Positions 1-9,259 of a stretch of 64,000 bases of DNA are shown here, piece after piece. The translations under genes and the position numbers were made by a program. Below the pieces are notes generated by a model. The model worked only from the letters and a program-made list of their open reading frames with translations. It did no database searches and was not told the DNA's origin. Each line of letters starts with the position of its first letter. The stretch's first letter is position 1. Origin of the DNA: Corynebacterium endometrii (GTDB lineage Bacteria; Actinomycetota; Actinomycetes; Mycobacteriales; Mycobacteriaceae); the NCBI RefSeq assembly GCF_004795735.1, contig NZ_CP039247.1, forward strand, positions 248,001 to 312,000, in the 5' to 3' direction.

Positions 1-1168
1 GGCGCAGGTTAAATAGTTCCTTCTTGGACAACGTAGACGTGTCCTGGCCCTCATAGTGAATGGTGCCGGAGGTTGGCTCCAGCAGGTTGAGCACCATGTT
101 GGCCACGGTGGATTTGCCGGAGCCGGACTCGCCCACGAGCGCGAGGGTGGTGCCGCGGCGCAGGTCGAAGGAGACATTATCCGCCGCCTTGAGCTTTTTC
201 TTGTCGCCGCGGGCGCCGCGCACGTCAAACTCCTTGCACAGCTCGCGCACGGAGATGACTACGTCCTTGCTAGCCTCGTCCGAGGTCTTCGTAGCGGACA
301 GTAGCTCCGCGGATTCCTCACCGGCCGCGCGTGCGGCGCGAATGCGGGAGGACGCCAGGGAAGGGGCCGCCTTGACCAGGCGCTGGGTGTACGGGTGGCG
401 GGGATCGCGCAGGATGGAGCGGGACGGGCCGGACTCAACGATGCGGCCGCGGTGCATAACAATGAGGTGCTCCGCGCGTTCCGCCGCCAGGCCTAGGTCG
501 TGGGTGATGAACAGGACCGCGTTGCCCAACTCCTTGGTCAGGTGATCCAGGTGGTCCAGGATCTGCTTCTGGACGGTTACGTCCAGCGCGGAGGTTGGCT
601 CATCGGCGATGAGCAGCTTCGGGCGAGCCGCAAGGCCCATGGCGATCAGTGCGCGCTGGCGCATGCCGCCGGAGAATTCGTGAGGGTACTGCTTGGAGCG
701 GCGGGCGGCGTCGGGAAGACCCGCTTCTTCCAGCAGCTCGGCCACGCGCTTGCCGCGCTCGGAGCCGGGGACCACATTGTTGGCCTTGAGGGATTCCTCA
801 ATCTGGGTGCCGATGCGCCACACCGGGTTCAGGTTGGACATGGGGTCCTGTGGGACCAGGCCAATCTGGTCTCCACGCAGCGCCTCGAAGTCCTTGTGGG
901 AGAAGTTGGTGATGTCCTGGCCCTCAAAAAGGATCTGGCCGCCGGTGACCTTGCCGGTGCCGGGCAGCAGGCCCAGGATGGACATGGCCGCGGTGGATTT
1001 GCCGGAGCCGGATTCGCCAACGATGGCCACGGACTGGCCGGGGTAGATGGTCATGTTGATGCCACGGACAGCCTCAACCACGCCGGTAGAGGAGGTAAAG
1101 GAGATCTTTACGTCCTTCATTTCCAGCAAAGGCTGCTCTTCGTGAGCTGGAGTGTGAGTGTCAGTCAT
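1..1168 (-). CDS. Fused double ABC ATPase of a peptide importer (DppD-DppF type), partial
   Basis: This is the energising subunit of the oligopeptide/dipeptide-type importer encoded just upstream. Translating the minus strand from the ATG at 1168 gives two ABC domains in one chain. The first has Walker [10 protein letters not shown] at about residues 51-59, a signature FSGGMRQRA near 163 and Walker [13 protein letters not shown] near 186. A linker of about 60 residues follows, then a second Walker [10 protein letters not shown] near residue 347. The reading frame runs off the left edge, so the second signature and C terminus are not seen. The start follows directly after the stop of the permease gene, so translation is probably coupled. 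Such DppDF fusions are common in actinobacteria. Substrate cannot be told from the ATPase. Confidence 0.93.
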   Translation of the reverse strand, partial: MTDTHTPAHEEQPLLEMKDVKISFTSSTGVVEAVRGINMTIYPGQSVAIVGESGSGKSTAAMSILGLLPGTGKVTGGQILFEGQDITNFSHKDFEALRGDQIGLVPQDPMSNLNPVWRIGTQIEESLKANNVVPGSERGKRVAELLEEAGLPDAARRSKQYPHEFSGGMRQRALIAMGLAARPKLLIADEPTSALDVTVQKQILDHLDHLTKELGNAVLFITHDLGLAAERAEHLIVMHRGRIVESGPSRSILRDPRHPYTQRLVKAAPSLASSRIRAARAAGEESAELLSATKTSDEASKDVVISVRELCKEFDVRGARGDKKKLKAADNVSFDLRRGTTLALVGESGSGKSTVANMVLNLLEPTSGTIHYEGQDTSTLSKKELFNLR

Positions 1169-2167
1169 TTAGCGCTTCCTTGCCTTTGGATCGAGTGCGT
1201 CACGGACCACGTCACCCATCATGATGAAGCTGAGCACGGTCAGCCCCAGGGCGCCCGACGGGTAGAACAGCACGGAAGGCTGAACACGCAGGGATGCCTG
1301 TGCGGCGGAGATGTCTCCACCCCAGGACACGAAGGTGGATGGGAGGCCAATGCCCAGGAAGGATAGGGTGGCCTCTGCCACGATGAAGGTGCCCAGGGCA
1401 ACGGTGGCGTAAGAGATGATTGGTGCCGCGGCGTTAGGCATGATGTGGCTAAAGAGAATGTGGAAGTTCGAAGCGCCCACGGAGCGCGCGGACTGGACAA
1501 ACTCCTCATTCTTGATGGACATCACGGCGCCGCGGGTAATGCGGGCGATGGAAACCCAGCCGAAGAAGCCGAGGACCAGAACCACGGTGACGATGGTGCG
1601 GTATTCCTTGAACACCTGCATCACGACGATTGCTGCCAGAACCAGTGGAATGGCGAAGAAGATGTCAGTGATGCGGGACAGGACTGCATCAAGCCAGCCG
1701 CCGAAGTAGCCGGCCAGGGCACCGATGGTGGAGCCGATCAGGACCACGAGCGCGGTGGCCAGTACGCCCACTGCAACGGATGCGCGCGCACCGTAGATGA
1801 TGCGGGAGTAGATGTCGCAGCCCTGGCGGTCGAAGCCGAATGGGTGGCCATCCCTAGGATCCCCCAGGGAATCGGACAGGTTGCAGGCGCGCGGGTCCAT
1901 GCTGGTGAACAGGGATGGCCAGATGGCCATGAGCACGGCAACCAGAATCAGGAATGCCGAAACCCAAAACAGCGGGCGCTTGCGCAGGTAGCGCCAGGCC
2001 TCGGCCCACTGGGAGGCGGGAGCGGATTCGTCCTTGACGGCGTCAACGGCGCCCAGTCCGGTTTCATCCGTCTCGGCAATGAAGTGTTCCTGGCCGCGAC
2101 GCGCTTGGGTGATGAGCTTTTCTTCGCCGAGATCGGCGGTTGGGTTAGTGCGATCAAAATCAGGCAT
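1169..2167 (-). CDS. ABC transporter permease, DppC/OppC type
   Basis: Second inner-membrane permease of the importer, 332 residues from the chosen start. It has a long cytoplasmic N terminus, a hydrophobic segment around residues 65-90, the periplasmic CNLSDS loop typical of DppC proteins, further membrane segments, and the ATPase-contact EAA loop (SVGASNFHILFSHIMPN). A longer frame to 2206 exists, but the ATG at 2167 overlaps the stop of the upstream permease by 8 bases, which is the usual arrangement in these operons. The stop abuts the ATPase start. Confidence 0.94.
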   Translation of the reverse strand: MPDFDRTNPTADLGEEKLITQARRGQEHFIAETDETGLGAVDAVKDESAPASQWAEAWRYLRKRPLFWVSAFLILVAVLMAIWPSLFTSMDPRACNLSDSLGDPRDGHPFGFDRQGCDIYSRIIYGARASVAVGVLATALVVLIGSTIGALAGYFGGWLDAVLSRITDIFFAIPLVLAAIVVMQVFKEYRTIVTVVLVLGFFGWVSIARITRGAVMSIKNEEFVQSARSVGASNFHILFSHIMPNAAAPIISYATVALGTFIVAEATLSFLGIGLPSTFVSWGGDISAAQASLRVQPSVLFYPSGALGLTVLSFIMMGDVVRDALDPKARKR

Positions 2168-3086
2168 AGCGGATCCTCGGGTCAAGTACTGCGTAGAGAA
2201 GGTCAACCAGCAGGTTGGCGATGATGTAGATGATGACCAAAACGGTGGTGAAGGAAACTACGGTGGCAGGCTCACCGCGCAGGATGGCCTGGTACATGGT
2301 GCCGCCCACACCGTTGATGCCGAAGATGCCCTCTGTCACAATGGCGCCCGTCATAAGCGTGCCCAGGTCGGCGCCGATGAAGGTCGCAACCGGAATGAGG
2401 GAGTTGCGCAGTACGTGGCGGATCATGACGGTGTTGCCCGCCAGGCCCTTGGCGCGGGCGGTGCGGACGTAGTCAGCGCGGAGGTTTTCGCTCACGGACT
2501 GGCGCGTCAGGCGGATGACGTATGCAAAGGACATGGAACCCAACACGATGGCGGGCATGAGCAGGGCCTCGAAGGTTTCCTTAGAACCCACGGTCACCGG
2601 CAGCAGCTCCCACTTGATGCCCACGAGGAACTGGAATACGAAACCAATCACGAAGGATGGCACCGCGATCACGAAGAGGGAGACCACCAGGACGGTGGAA
2701 TCAAAGATGCCGCCGCGGCGAATGCCGGCGATAACGCCGAAGAGGATACCTAGGACCGACTCGAAGATAATGGCCATTCCCGCCAGCTTGATGGTCACTG
2801 GGAATGCGGTAGCCATCACTGTGGTCACCGGCACGCCCGAGAAGGTGGTGCCAAAGTCTCCCTGGAAGATGCCGGCGATGTAGAGGAGGTACTGGACGAA
2901 GAACGGCTTGTCGAGGTTGTACTCTGCCATGATTCGTTCACGGGCCGCGTCGCTAAGGCCGCGGTCTCCGCCCAAAGCCTCTACTGGGTCGCCAGGCATA
3001 AGGAAGACCAGTGCGTAGATGAGCAAGGTGGCTCCGAAGAACACCGGGATCATCTGGAGCACTCGTCGCCCGATATAGCGCAACAT
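2160..3086 (-). CDS. ABC transporter permease, DppB/OppB type
   Basis: First permease of the peptide-type importer, 308 residues. It begins MLRYIGRRVLQMIP, the characteristic DppB start, with a first membrane helix immediately after, then the PGDPVEALGG region, and an EAA loop (TARAKGLAGNTVMIRHVLRN). The frame is open to 3194, but the ATG at 3086 is preceded by AAAAGGA at suitable spacing on the minus strand and matches family starts. A gap of about 575 bases separates it from the binding-protein gene, which is unusual and contains stem-loops. Confidence 0.94.
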   Translation of the reverse strand: MLRYIGRRVLQMIPVFFGATLLIYALVFLMPGDPVEALGGDRGLSDAARERIMAEYNLDKPFFVQYLLYIAGIFQGDFGTTFSGVPVTTVMATAFPVTIKLAGMAIIFESVLGILFGVIAGIRRGGIFDSTVLVVSLFVIAVPSFVIGFVFQFLVGIKWELLPVTVGSKETFEALLMPAIVLGSMSFAYVIRLTRQSVSENLRADYVRTARAKGLAGNTVMIRHVLRNSLIPVATFIGADLGTLMTGAIVTEGIFGINGVGGTMYQAILRGEPATVVSFTTVLVIIYIIANLLVDLLYAVLDPRIRYA

Positions 3087-3661
3087 GAGTTGAGTCCTTT
3101 TCTGGTGGTAGTTGTTCTCTCCGCCTGGGTAAGGCGGGCCAACAAGGATGCTGGGCCGCGAGACGGGATCCTTATCCGCCTGTTGGCCCAGCACCCTTGA
3201 CGCACTGCCTCCCGCCTGTGGCGGTCAGCAGGGCTTAGGTCACATGTGTCTGCCAAGAGCATGAACATCGCTTATGGCTTACATGGCATTCTAGAGTGTG
3301 ACCTGTAGCATGACCCAATTGAGTACGGGCCAGTAATCACAGGCCTTGGCCGCCCGGGGTAGCCCTTTCAGGGCCGGGGTGAAGTACCAGCGCATGAGAC
3401 AAATGGTTATTATGCAGCGGAAACGAACTTATGCAGGGGGTTGAATGTGGGTGCCCCCACGCGCAAAGTGGGCGGATGCGCGTGGTGTGCGGCGTGTGCC
3501 GTTTCACGCGCGCCCGCGCCGGGTGACGCGTGAAACTACGCATCCGGCGCGGCGGTTTGCTGACTTTCTCACGGCATGAAACGGGCCCCGCTGCGTGTGC
3601 AACGGGGCCCGTGGGGTTCTATACCTCGCTAGGTCAGGCGCCTATTAACCGGCGCGCTGGC
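3087..3661. other. Long structured intergenic region between binding-protein and permease genes
   Basis: No convincing gene lies here. It holds three inverted repeats: GGGCCAACA at 3136-3144 with TGTTGGCCC at 3181-3189; a nested pair with outer arms CGGATGCG (3473-3480) / CGCATCCG (3539-3546) and inner arms GTTTCACGCG (3501-3510) / CGCGTGAAAC (3527-3536); and the stem described separately at 3581-3612. Such structures between a binding-protein gene and permease genes often lower distal expression, but the outer nested palindrome is more than a simple terminator. Confidence 0.6.
3581..3612 (-). terminator. Stem-loop after the substrate-binding protein gene
   Basis: ACGGGCCCCG (3581-3590) pairs perfectly with CGGGGCCCGT (3603-3612) around a 12-base loop, 50 bases past the stop of the binding-protein gene. 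Only a short T stretch follows on the minus strand, so it may be a partial terminator or an mRNA-stabilising hairpin that sets a high binding-protein to permease ratio. Confidence 0.65.
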
Positions 3662-5260
3662 TTAGTTCTTGGTGATGTTGGTGTAGTTAGGCTGGGACTT
3701 CCAGGTGAATACTACGTTGTCAACGTTCTCGCTGTGGCCGCCGGTGACGTTGGAGTACCACAGTGGGATGGCCGGCAGATCCTCGAAGAGGATTTCCTGA
3801 GCCTCGTTGTAGATCTTCGCGGCTTCCTCAGGGGATGCGGCCGCATCTCCTTCCTTGATCTTCGCGTCGAACTCAGGGTTGGAGTAGTCACCATCGTTGG
3901 AGCCGGCGCCGGTGCCGTACAGGGCGGCGAGGAAGTTGCCCAGGCCTGGGTAGTCCGCCTGCCAGCCGGTGCGGAATGCGGAGGTGATGTTGCGGCTGGT
4001 GACGTCATCGCGCAGGGACTTGAAGTCTGGGTAAGGATCGCCCACGGCCTCGATGCCCAGGTTGTTCTTGATGGAGTTGGCCACTGCATCGACCCAAGCC
4101 TCGTGGCCGCCGTCGGCGTTGTAGGCAATCTTGAACTCAGGAGAGGACCACTCATTGATCTCATCCGCCTGTGCCCACAGTTCCTTCGCCTTCTCAGGAT
4201 CGAAGTTCAGGACCTCATTGCCGCCGATTTCCCCGGAGTAGCCTGGGATGATTGGGGAGGTGAAGTCCTTGGCCGGGGTGCGGGTGCCCTGGAAGATGGT
4301 GTCAGTGATCTGCTCGCGGTCGATCGCCAGGGACAGAGCCTGCCGGCGCAGCTTGCCCTCTTCGCCACCGAAGTGCTCAAGCTTCTCACCGATGGTGAAG
4401 GACTGGAAGATAGCGGCCGGTTGGTTGATGGCGCGGTCACCCAGGTCAGCCTCGTAGGTTGCGAATGCGGAGTCCGGGATGGCGTCCAGCACGTCCAGCT
4501 GGCCCGCGAGCAGGTCGGAGTAAGCGGCGCCCTGATCCGCGTAGAAGACGAACTTCACGCCGTCATTGGCTGGCTTGCGCTCGCCGGCGTAGTTCTCGTT
4601 AGGGACGATGATTGCGTCCTGGTTGTGGTTCCACTCCAGCAGCTTGTATGGGCCGTTGGAGTTCGGGTTCTCACCAAAGGCTGCGGGATCCTCAAGGGCC
4701 TCGGCCGGCAGTGGGTAGAACGCGGAGTAGCCCAGGCGGTCCGGGAAATCGGCCGCAGGGGAGCTCAGGGTGATCTTGAAGGTGTAATCATCGATGATCT
4801 CGAGGCCCTCAAGTTCCTCGACGCCCTCTTCCGCGTAGCCCTTGATTGGCTCAAAGAAGTACGCGTTCAGCTGTGCGTTGGCAACCGCGTAGTTCCAGGC
4901 GTTGACGAAGTTCTCCGCCTTAATCTCGGTGCCGTCATTGAAGGTCCAGCCCTCTTTGATCTTGATGGTGAACTCAGTGTTGTCATCATTCGCCTCGATG
5001 GACTCCGCCATCTCATTCTGGGCCGCGCCCTCATCGTCGTAATAAACGAGGCCAGAGAAGATGGAGTCAACAATGCGTCCGCCGCCGGTCTCGTTGGTGT
5101 TCGCCGGTACCAGCGGATTCTGCGGCTCGGAGCCGTTTGCTACGACGTAGTTCGCGCCTTCGCCGCCGGCTGCGCCGGATGAATCATCCGAGGAGCATGC
5201 GGCGAGGCTAACGGTCATGGCTGCTGCGGCAAGCAGAGCAATGGACTTCTTAGTAGTCAT
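3662..5260 (-). CDS. ABC transporter substrate-binding lipoprotein, family 5 (DppA/OppA)
   Basis: Extracellular solute receptor of the importer, 532 residues. It starts MTTKKS, has a hydrophobic signal segment and a lipobox SLAAC with the lipidated cysteine at residue 22, then a Ser/Gly-rich spacer. The mature part is a typical family 5 solute-binding protein with the N-terminal GSEPQNPLVPANTNE and the GRIVDSIFSGLVYYD region. The frame extends to 5320, but only the ATG at 5260 gives a signal peptide at the N terminus, and GGAGG lies upstream. Peptides are the most likely ligand; nickel or other oligomers cannot be excluded. First gene of the four-gene transporter set. Confidence 0.93.
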   Translation of the reverse strand: MTTKKSIALLAAAAMTVSLAACSSDDSSGAAGGEGANYVVANGSEPQNPLVPANTNETGGGRIVDSIFSGLVYYDDEGAAQNEMAESIEANDDNTEFTIKIKEGWTFNDGTEIKAENFVNAWNYAVANAQLNAYFFEPIKGYAEEGVEELEGLEIIDDYTFKITLSSPAADFPDRLGYSAFYPLPAEALEDPAAFGENPNSNGPYKLLEWNHNQDAIIVPNENYAGERKPANDGVKFVFYADQGAAYSDLLAGQLDVLDAIPDSAFATYEADLGDRAINQPAAIFQSFTIGEKLEHFGGEEGKLRRQALSLAIDREQITDTIFQGTRTPAKDFTSPIIPGYSGEIGGNEVLNFDPEKAKELWAQADEINEWSSPEFKIAYNADGGHEAWVDAVANSIKNNLGIEAVGDPYPDFKSLRDDVTSRNITSAFRTGWQADYPGLGNFLAALYGTGAGSNDGDYSNPEFDAKIKEGDAAASPEEAAKIYNEAQEILFEDLPAIPLWYSNVTGGHSENVDNVVFTWKSQPNYTNITKN

Positions 5261-5405
5261 GAGGGGAAAGGCCTCCGTGTTTGGACGGTTAATAAAGACA
5301 ACCTGTGAATAGGTTGCCAATTAATTTACCCTGTGAGAGAGGGCACATTCAATTAATGAGCAAAAGAGGGACACATATCTCAGCGCCGCAGGGGTAGCCA
5401 TTGTT

Positions 5406-6320
5406 CTATAGTTTTTGCCTAGCGAGCCACCCAGACACGGCGTCAATAAAGCCCGTGGGGTTCTCAATGTGCGGCAAGTTCTTTGTGCCGGCGATCGTGG
5501 CGGGGGTGATCTCGGCGCGGACTCTCTTGCGCGCGCGGGTGAGCGCCGGGCCCCACAGCGCCTGGGCCGCATGGATGAACAGGACTGGTGCATCCACCCG
5601 TGCCCGCAGCCATTTTTGCGGCGTTACGGCGGTCAGCAGCCGGTTGTTCCAAATGATTCCGCGGGCGGAATGGGAGATGTTCGCCGCCTTGATGCGCAGC
5701 TCGAGCGCGGTATCAAAATCCTCGCCGCGGAATTGCTGGGAGGTATTCATGCGCAGGTGAATGGGGTAGAGGCGAGTGGCGGTATCACACCGCGTCAGTA
5801 GCCCTACCGGCATGCGGCACAGTGCCGCGCGCAGGAGGATCCATAGGAAATCCCACGGCTTGGCCAGCAGCGAGCGGCGCAGATCCACCGGGTGCATCCC
5901 GGAGATGGAGACCAGCCCCCGCACCCGCTCGGGGCGTTCCGAGGCCAGTGCCCACGCGACCACCGCGCCCGTGTCATCCCCAACCACCACAGCGTCGCTG
6001 TGGCCCAGGGCCTGGATGATGCCGGAGATGTCACCCGTGAGGACCCGCAAATCCTGGCCCAGATCTGTGGGCGGCTTGTCCGATAACCCGTAGCCGCGCA
6101 GGTCCACCGCCGCCACGTGGTAGCCCAGGGCGGCCAGCGGGGCGATGACCCGGCGGTACTCAAACCAGCCGCCGAAGGAACCGTGAATGAGCACGATGAG
6201 GGGATCATGCGGGTCGCCGGCCACCGCCGCGTGCAAACGGATGCCCCGGGTGTGGACGTATTCATGAGTGTACGGGCCCTCAAGCTCCACCACTGATGGC
6301 GGTAGATTGCCTACGGTCAT
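5406..6320 (-). CDS. Alpha/beta-fold hydrolase, epoxide-hydrolase-like
   Basis: A 304-residue soluble alpha/beta hydrolase. The oxyanion-hole motif HGSFGGW lies at 46-52 and the nucleophile elbow is G114-D-D-T-G118, placing an aspartate (D116) where serine esterases have serine. Aspartate at this position is typical of epoxide hydrolases and haloalkane dehalogenases. A lid region with arginines follows, and a histidine in NLPHIENP near the C terminus is the likely base. Physiological substrate unknown. It is transcribed alone, separated from the gene upstream by a strong terminator. Confidence 0.88.
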   Translation of the reverse strand: MTVGNLPPSVVELEGPYTHEYVHTRGIRLHAAVAGDPHDPLIVLIHGSFGGWFEYRRVIAPLAALGYHVAAVDLRGYGLSDKPPTDLGQDLRVLTGDISGIIQALGHSDAVVVGDDTGAVVAWALASERPERVRGLVSISGMHPVDLRRSLLAKPWDFLWILLRAALCRMPVGLLTRCDTATRLYPIHLRMNTSQQFRGEDFDTALELRIKAANISHSARGIIWNNRLLTAVTPQKWLRARVDAPVLFIHAAQALWGPALTRARKRVRAEITPATIAGTKNLPHIENPTGFIDAVSGWLARQKL

Positions 6321-6362
6321 TCACGTTTCCTTGGGTTAAAAGAGTTGTTGTCCGGGTTGAGA

Positions 6363-6410
6363 TAAAAAGCCGCCCGAGCCACCGGGATTCAGGGTGGGGC
6401 TCGGGCGGGA
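6363..6410 (-). terminator. Rho-independent terminator after the holin-like gene
   Basis: CCGCCCGAGCC (6370-6380) pairs with GGCTCGGGCGG (6398-6408); on the minus strand the stem is followed by GCTTTTTATC. It ends transcription of the gene at 6438-6938 and insulates the hydrolase gene. Confidence 0.85.
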
Positions 6411-6437
6411 GAGCTACGCGAGTTTTAAGGGGTGGGT

Positions 6438-6938
6438 TTAGGTGTACATTCCGCGGTTAGACTCGATGGACTTGGTGGCCTTGCCTGGAACCAAGCCCTT
6501 GAGTTCCTGAACGGACTCGATGGTCTTTTCTGGCTTCTTAACCTTCTTTACGTTCTTCACGCCAACGAGCGCCAAGATTCCGGCGAGTACCAGCATGATG
6601 AGGAAGACGATGAGGAACGCCGCCCAGCGGTCCAACCATACGGAGAGCAGTTCCGCAAGGAAGAAGAAAAAGAAGAAGGAGCTGTAAGCTGCGATAACTC
6701 CTGCGCCACTGAGGAGGCCGGCGCCAATGCCGCCCTTCTTAGCGGATGCTGCGAGCTCAGTCTTAGCGAGCTCCATTTCGGCACGCACGAGGGAAGAGAT
6801 CTGCTCGGACGCGTTGGATACCAACCGGCCCACGGACGCCTCGCCGGAACGGGAGGTGTCAGAGTCGGTCAGGGGGATGGAGTTAACCTTCGGGGCGAAT
6901 GATTCTGCGCCGTCAGTGTAGAGGCCGTCTTTGCTCAC
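6438..6938 (-). CDS. Phage-holin-family (PF07332-like) membrane protein
   Basis: A 166-residue protein with a polar N terminus, an amphipathic stretch (LVSNASEQISSLVRAEMELAKTEL) and two closely spaced hydrophobic segments at about 80-105 and 118-142, followed by a basic tail. This architecture and the RAEMELAKTE motif match the actinobacterial putative holin superfamily III. These are chromosomal envelope proteins in Corynebacterium and relatives and need not be phage-derived; no other phage gene is near. Divergent from the next gene. Confidence 0.8.
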   Translation of the reverse strand: MSKDGLYTDGAESFAPKVNSIPLTDSDTSRSGEASVGRLVSNASEQISSLVRAEMELAKTELAASAKKGGIGAGLLSGAGVIAAYSSFFFFFFLAELLSVWLDRWAAFLIVFLIMLVLAGILALVGVKNVKKVKKPEKTIESVQELKGLVPGKATKSIESNRGMYT

Positions 6939-7039
6939 GGTGAATACCTTCCTGGCTTAATAAAAAGCTTTGTTTAAGTCTCGCGATTAATCCTTGCTCG
7001 CGCATAGGCGTCAAGGCATACATGGCTATCCTAATAGAT

Positions 7040-7765
7040 ATGTCAGGATTTGACCCGTTCGGCCAGCTATTCGGTGATTCGCGCCTTAGTCGCAGCGCGG
7101 AGGCGGCCGCGTCTGCAATCGCGCAAGTCCACCGCCGACCTGCGGCTTTACGCCAGTATGAGGTGATCTCATCGGAGTCTTTGCTGCGGGGCGCGCGCTC
7201 TGGATTAATTTTGGATGGTTTCGATCGTGACCTCTTTGGTGGGCGTTTAGAGTCCGGCGCGGTTACGGACGAATTAGCCCGCGCGGTGCGCATCGCGGGT
7301 GCCTTGGCCCCGGACCGGCATGCCACGACCGTGCGCACGTTCGCCCGGGCGCCGCTGCAAGTCATCGCCGGACTCGACGTGGCCGCCGGTGGTGACGGGA
7401 CCCCGGCGGACCCGCAGCGCATGCAGGCCCTGGCGCAACTTATCGTCGCTACGGCCGCCGGGAAGTGCGGCGCCAACGCCGACCGAGGCCTGCCCGTCGT
7501 GGCCCACGCTGAAATCGTAGGGCGGACGCTGTGCGGCGCGCGCAGTGGGGGAATCGGGCGGATGGTGGCGCGGATCGCCGCGGTGACCACGGGCTTTGAC
7601 CCCCGTGGGCTGGCGGTGCCGGAACCCTACCTGGTCCGTCACAAGGCGCGCTACGCGCAATGCCTGGAAGACTACGAAAAAGATCCGCTACCCCTTTTAA
7701 TCCTCCTGTTTGAAGCCTGGGAGGCCGGCGCCCGAGAGGCGGAGGGGATTGCCAGAGCGCTGTAG
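7040..7765 (+). CDS. Uncharacterised actinobacterial protein
   Basis: A 241-residue soluble, Ala/Arg-rich protein from the ATG at 7040 (an in-frame ATG at 7022 adds six residues). It contains MSGFDPFGQLFGDSRLSRSAEAAAS at the start, a central PLQVIAGLDVAAGGDGTP segment and PEPYLVRHKARY near the end. It resembles conserved corynebacterial hypothetical proteins, sometimes loosely annotated as oxidoreductases, found next to the HAD/ssd genes. No cofactor motif is visible. A TATCCT-like -10 lies just upstream, so the message may be leaderless or nearly so. A 225-residue frame on the opposite strand over the same DNA looks like a shadow. Confidence 0.75.
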   Translation: MSGFDPFGQLFGDSRLSRSAEAAASAIAQVHRRPAALRQYEVISSESLLRGARSGLILDGFDRDLFGGRLESGAVTDELARAVRIAGALAPDRHATTVRTFARAPLQVIAGLDVAAGGDGTPADPQRMQALAQLIVATAAGKCGANADRGLPVVAHAEIVGRTLCGARSGGIGRMVARIAAVTTGFDPRGLAVPEPYLVRHKARYAQCLEDYEKDPLPLLILLFEAWEAGAREAEGIARAL

Positions 7766-7857
7766 AGGCGCGCCGGCGGCGGGGCTGTAGGCTGGGAACA
7801 TAGATTGAGTGCCTAGAATAGGCGCACCAATAGTGGGGCCTAACGTGAGGAGGAGTC

Positions 7858-8403
7858 GTGACCGCGAACACGCAGTCGCTTCAGGACAAGCTTGCCGCCC
7901 GCGGGATTGAATGGGCGCAGATTGCCCTGCCGGCAGCGCTCAGGGCGGAGGATATGTGGGAATTCCCGGACGGCTGGGACCGGGTTCCCAAGGAGGTGCT
8001 AGGTCTTGCCGAGGGCCAGCCGGGCCCGGAGATCTTCGCCTCCACCACACCTTACGAGGGATTTTCTGCCAATGCCTGTGCGCAGGCCTTCCTGCTCCGC
8101 GGCGGCGTGGAGCTGCCCACGTTGCTCGACGGGGTCCACGACCAGCTCCCGCCGGATTCCACCACGCAGAACTTCGAGTCCCGGCAAATCAAGGCCACCC
8201 CGGCCGGCGTTACCACCCGCATGGTCTCGGTTTATTCCGCATCCCCGCACGGCGAGCCGCTTACCTGCACCGCGGAATCCCTCTATGACCTAGCGCCGCT
8301 GGGTGATGGTGAGCGGTACCTGCTTGTGCAGCGCACCGTGACCGCACGAGTGGACGATCCGGCGCCTTTGCCAACGTTTAAGGACGTACTGCAGGGTGCC
8401 TAA
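7858..8403 (+). CDS. Conserved hypothetical protein
   Basis: A 181-residue soluble protein with no recognisable catalytic motif or membrane segment. The GTG start at 7858 is preceded by GAGGAGGA at close spacing, a clear ribosome-binding site. Its position between the preceding uncharacterised gene and the HAD phosphatase is conserved in corynebacteria as far as I recall. The stop lies one base from the stop of the convergent phosphatase gene, so no terminator fits between them. Function unknown. Confidence 0.72.
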   Translation: MTANTQSLQDKLAARGIEWAQIALPAALRAEDMWEFPDGWDRVPKEVLGLAEGQPGPEIFASTTPYEGFSANACAQAFLLRGGVELPTLLDGVHDQLPPDSTTQNFESRQIKATPAGVTTRMVSVYSASPHGEPLTCTAESLYDLAPLGDGERYLLVQRTVTARVDDPAPLPTFKDVLQGA

Positions 8404-8404
8404 C

Positions 8405-9259
8405 CTAGCCGGCTAGGACGGGCTTCGACCTGCCGCCGGGGCGCTGGGCCAGCCAAATGCCCCCGGCAACCAGGGCGGCGAGGCCCGCGACCACGGATGC
8501 GCCAATTCCCACCTCACGCGCGTTGGGCATGGTTAGCAGCGGGACCGGGTCCTTGAACGTGCGGATATCCCATCCGGCTTCAAGGGCCTTTTTCTTCATC
8601 GGCCGGTCGGGGTTGACCGCCACCGGGTTGCCCACCATTTCCAGCATGGGGATGTCCGTGGCCGAATCCGAGTATGCGTAGCTCGCGCTTAAATCTATGC
8701 CCTCTTCCCGCGCGATGCGGCTCATCGCCTCACCCTTGGCGGGGCCCTTGCAGTAGTGAAGGATCTCGCCGGTGAAGTGGCCGTCATGGGCCTCGAGCAC
8801 GGTAGCCACCACCTTGTCCACGCCGAGTTCCTGGGCGATGAGCTCCACCAATATAGAGGCCGACGCGGAGATGATGACCACCTCATGGCCGGCGGCCTGG
8901 TGGAACTTGATGAGTTCGCGCGCCTCGGCGTAAATGGCCGGGGTGACCACCGTGTGCAGGGTTTCCGCGGCAATCTGGCGGACCTCATCGACGGACCAGC
9001 CCTTAACCAGGGCGGCCAGCTGATCGCGGGTGGCATCCATCTGATCGCTAGTTAGCCCGGAGAACATGTAGTTGGCCTTGGCCAAGGACATCTGCAGCGC
9101 CTCTGCCGGGGTGATGAGCCCGTTATGCATGAACTCCTTGCCAAAGGCGAAGGCGGAGGAGGTGGCAATGATGGTCTTGTCTAGGTCAAAGAACGCGGCA
9201 ACACGAGTAGCCGGGCCGGCGTCCGGCGCGGTGCGTGGTGTGGCCTGCTGATTGTTCAT
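8405..9259 (-). CDS. HAD-superfamily IB phosphatase, SerB/CicA-like
   Basis: A 284-residue HAD hydrolase. Motif I is FFDLDKTI with the nucleophile D25 and acid/base D27; motif II is the SAS segment in VVIISASASI; the late motif is YSDSATDIPMLEMVGNPVAVNPD. This pattern belongs to subfamily IB (phosphoserine-phosphatase-like), common in actinobacteria beside the tad/ssd locus. A single hydrophobic helix near residues 255-275 and a basic tail suggest membrane attachment. The family removes phosphate from small molecules or lipids; the substrate here is unknown. Confidence 0.88.
   Translation of the reverse strand: MNNQQATPRTAPDAGPATRVAAFFDLDKTIIATSSAFAFGKEFMHNGLITPAEALQMSLAKANYMFSGLTSDQMDATRDQLAALVKGWSVDEVRQIAAETLHTVVTPAIYAEARELIKFHQAAGHEVVIISASASILVELIAQELGVDKVVATVLEAHDGHFTGEILHYCKGPAKGEAMSRIAREEGIDLSASYAYSDSATDIPMLEMVGNPVAVNPDRPMKKKALEAGWDIRTFKDPVPLLTMPNAREVGIGASVVAGLAALVAGGIWLAQRPGGRSKPVLAG

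Noticed and set aside
3530..5182. 550-residue open frame on the plus strand across the binding-protein gene
   Set aside because: It is the reverse-strand shadow of a clear lipoprotein gene; no ribosome-binding site or known motif.
6438..6938. Prophage inferred from a holin-family hit
   Set aside because: The gene stands alone among core genes and the family is widespread in actinobacterial chromosomes.
6913..7590. 225-residue minus-strand frame over the uncharacterised gene at 7040
   Set aside because: Very Arg/Ser/Pro-rich shadow; the plus-strand frame has normal composition and codon pattern.
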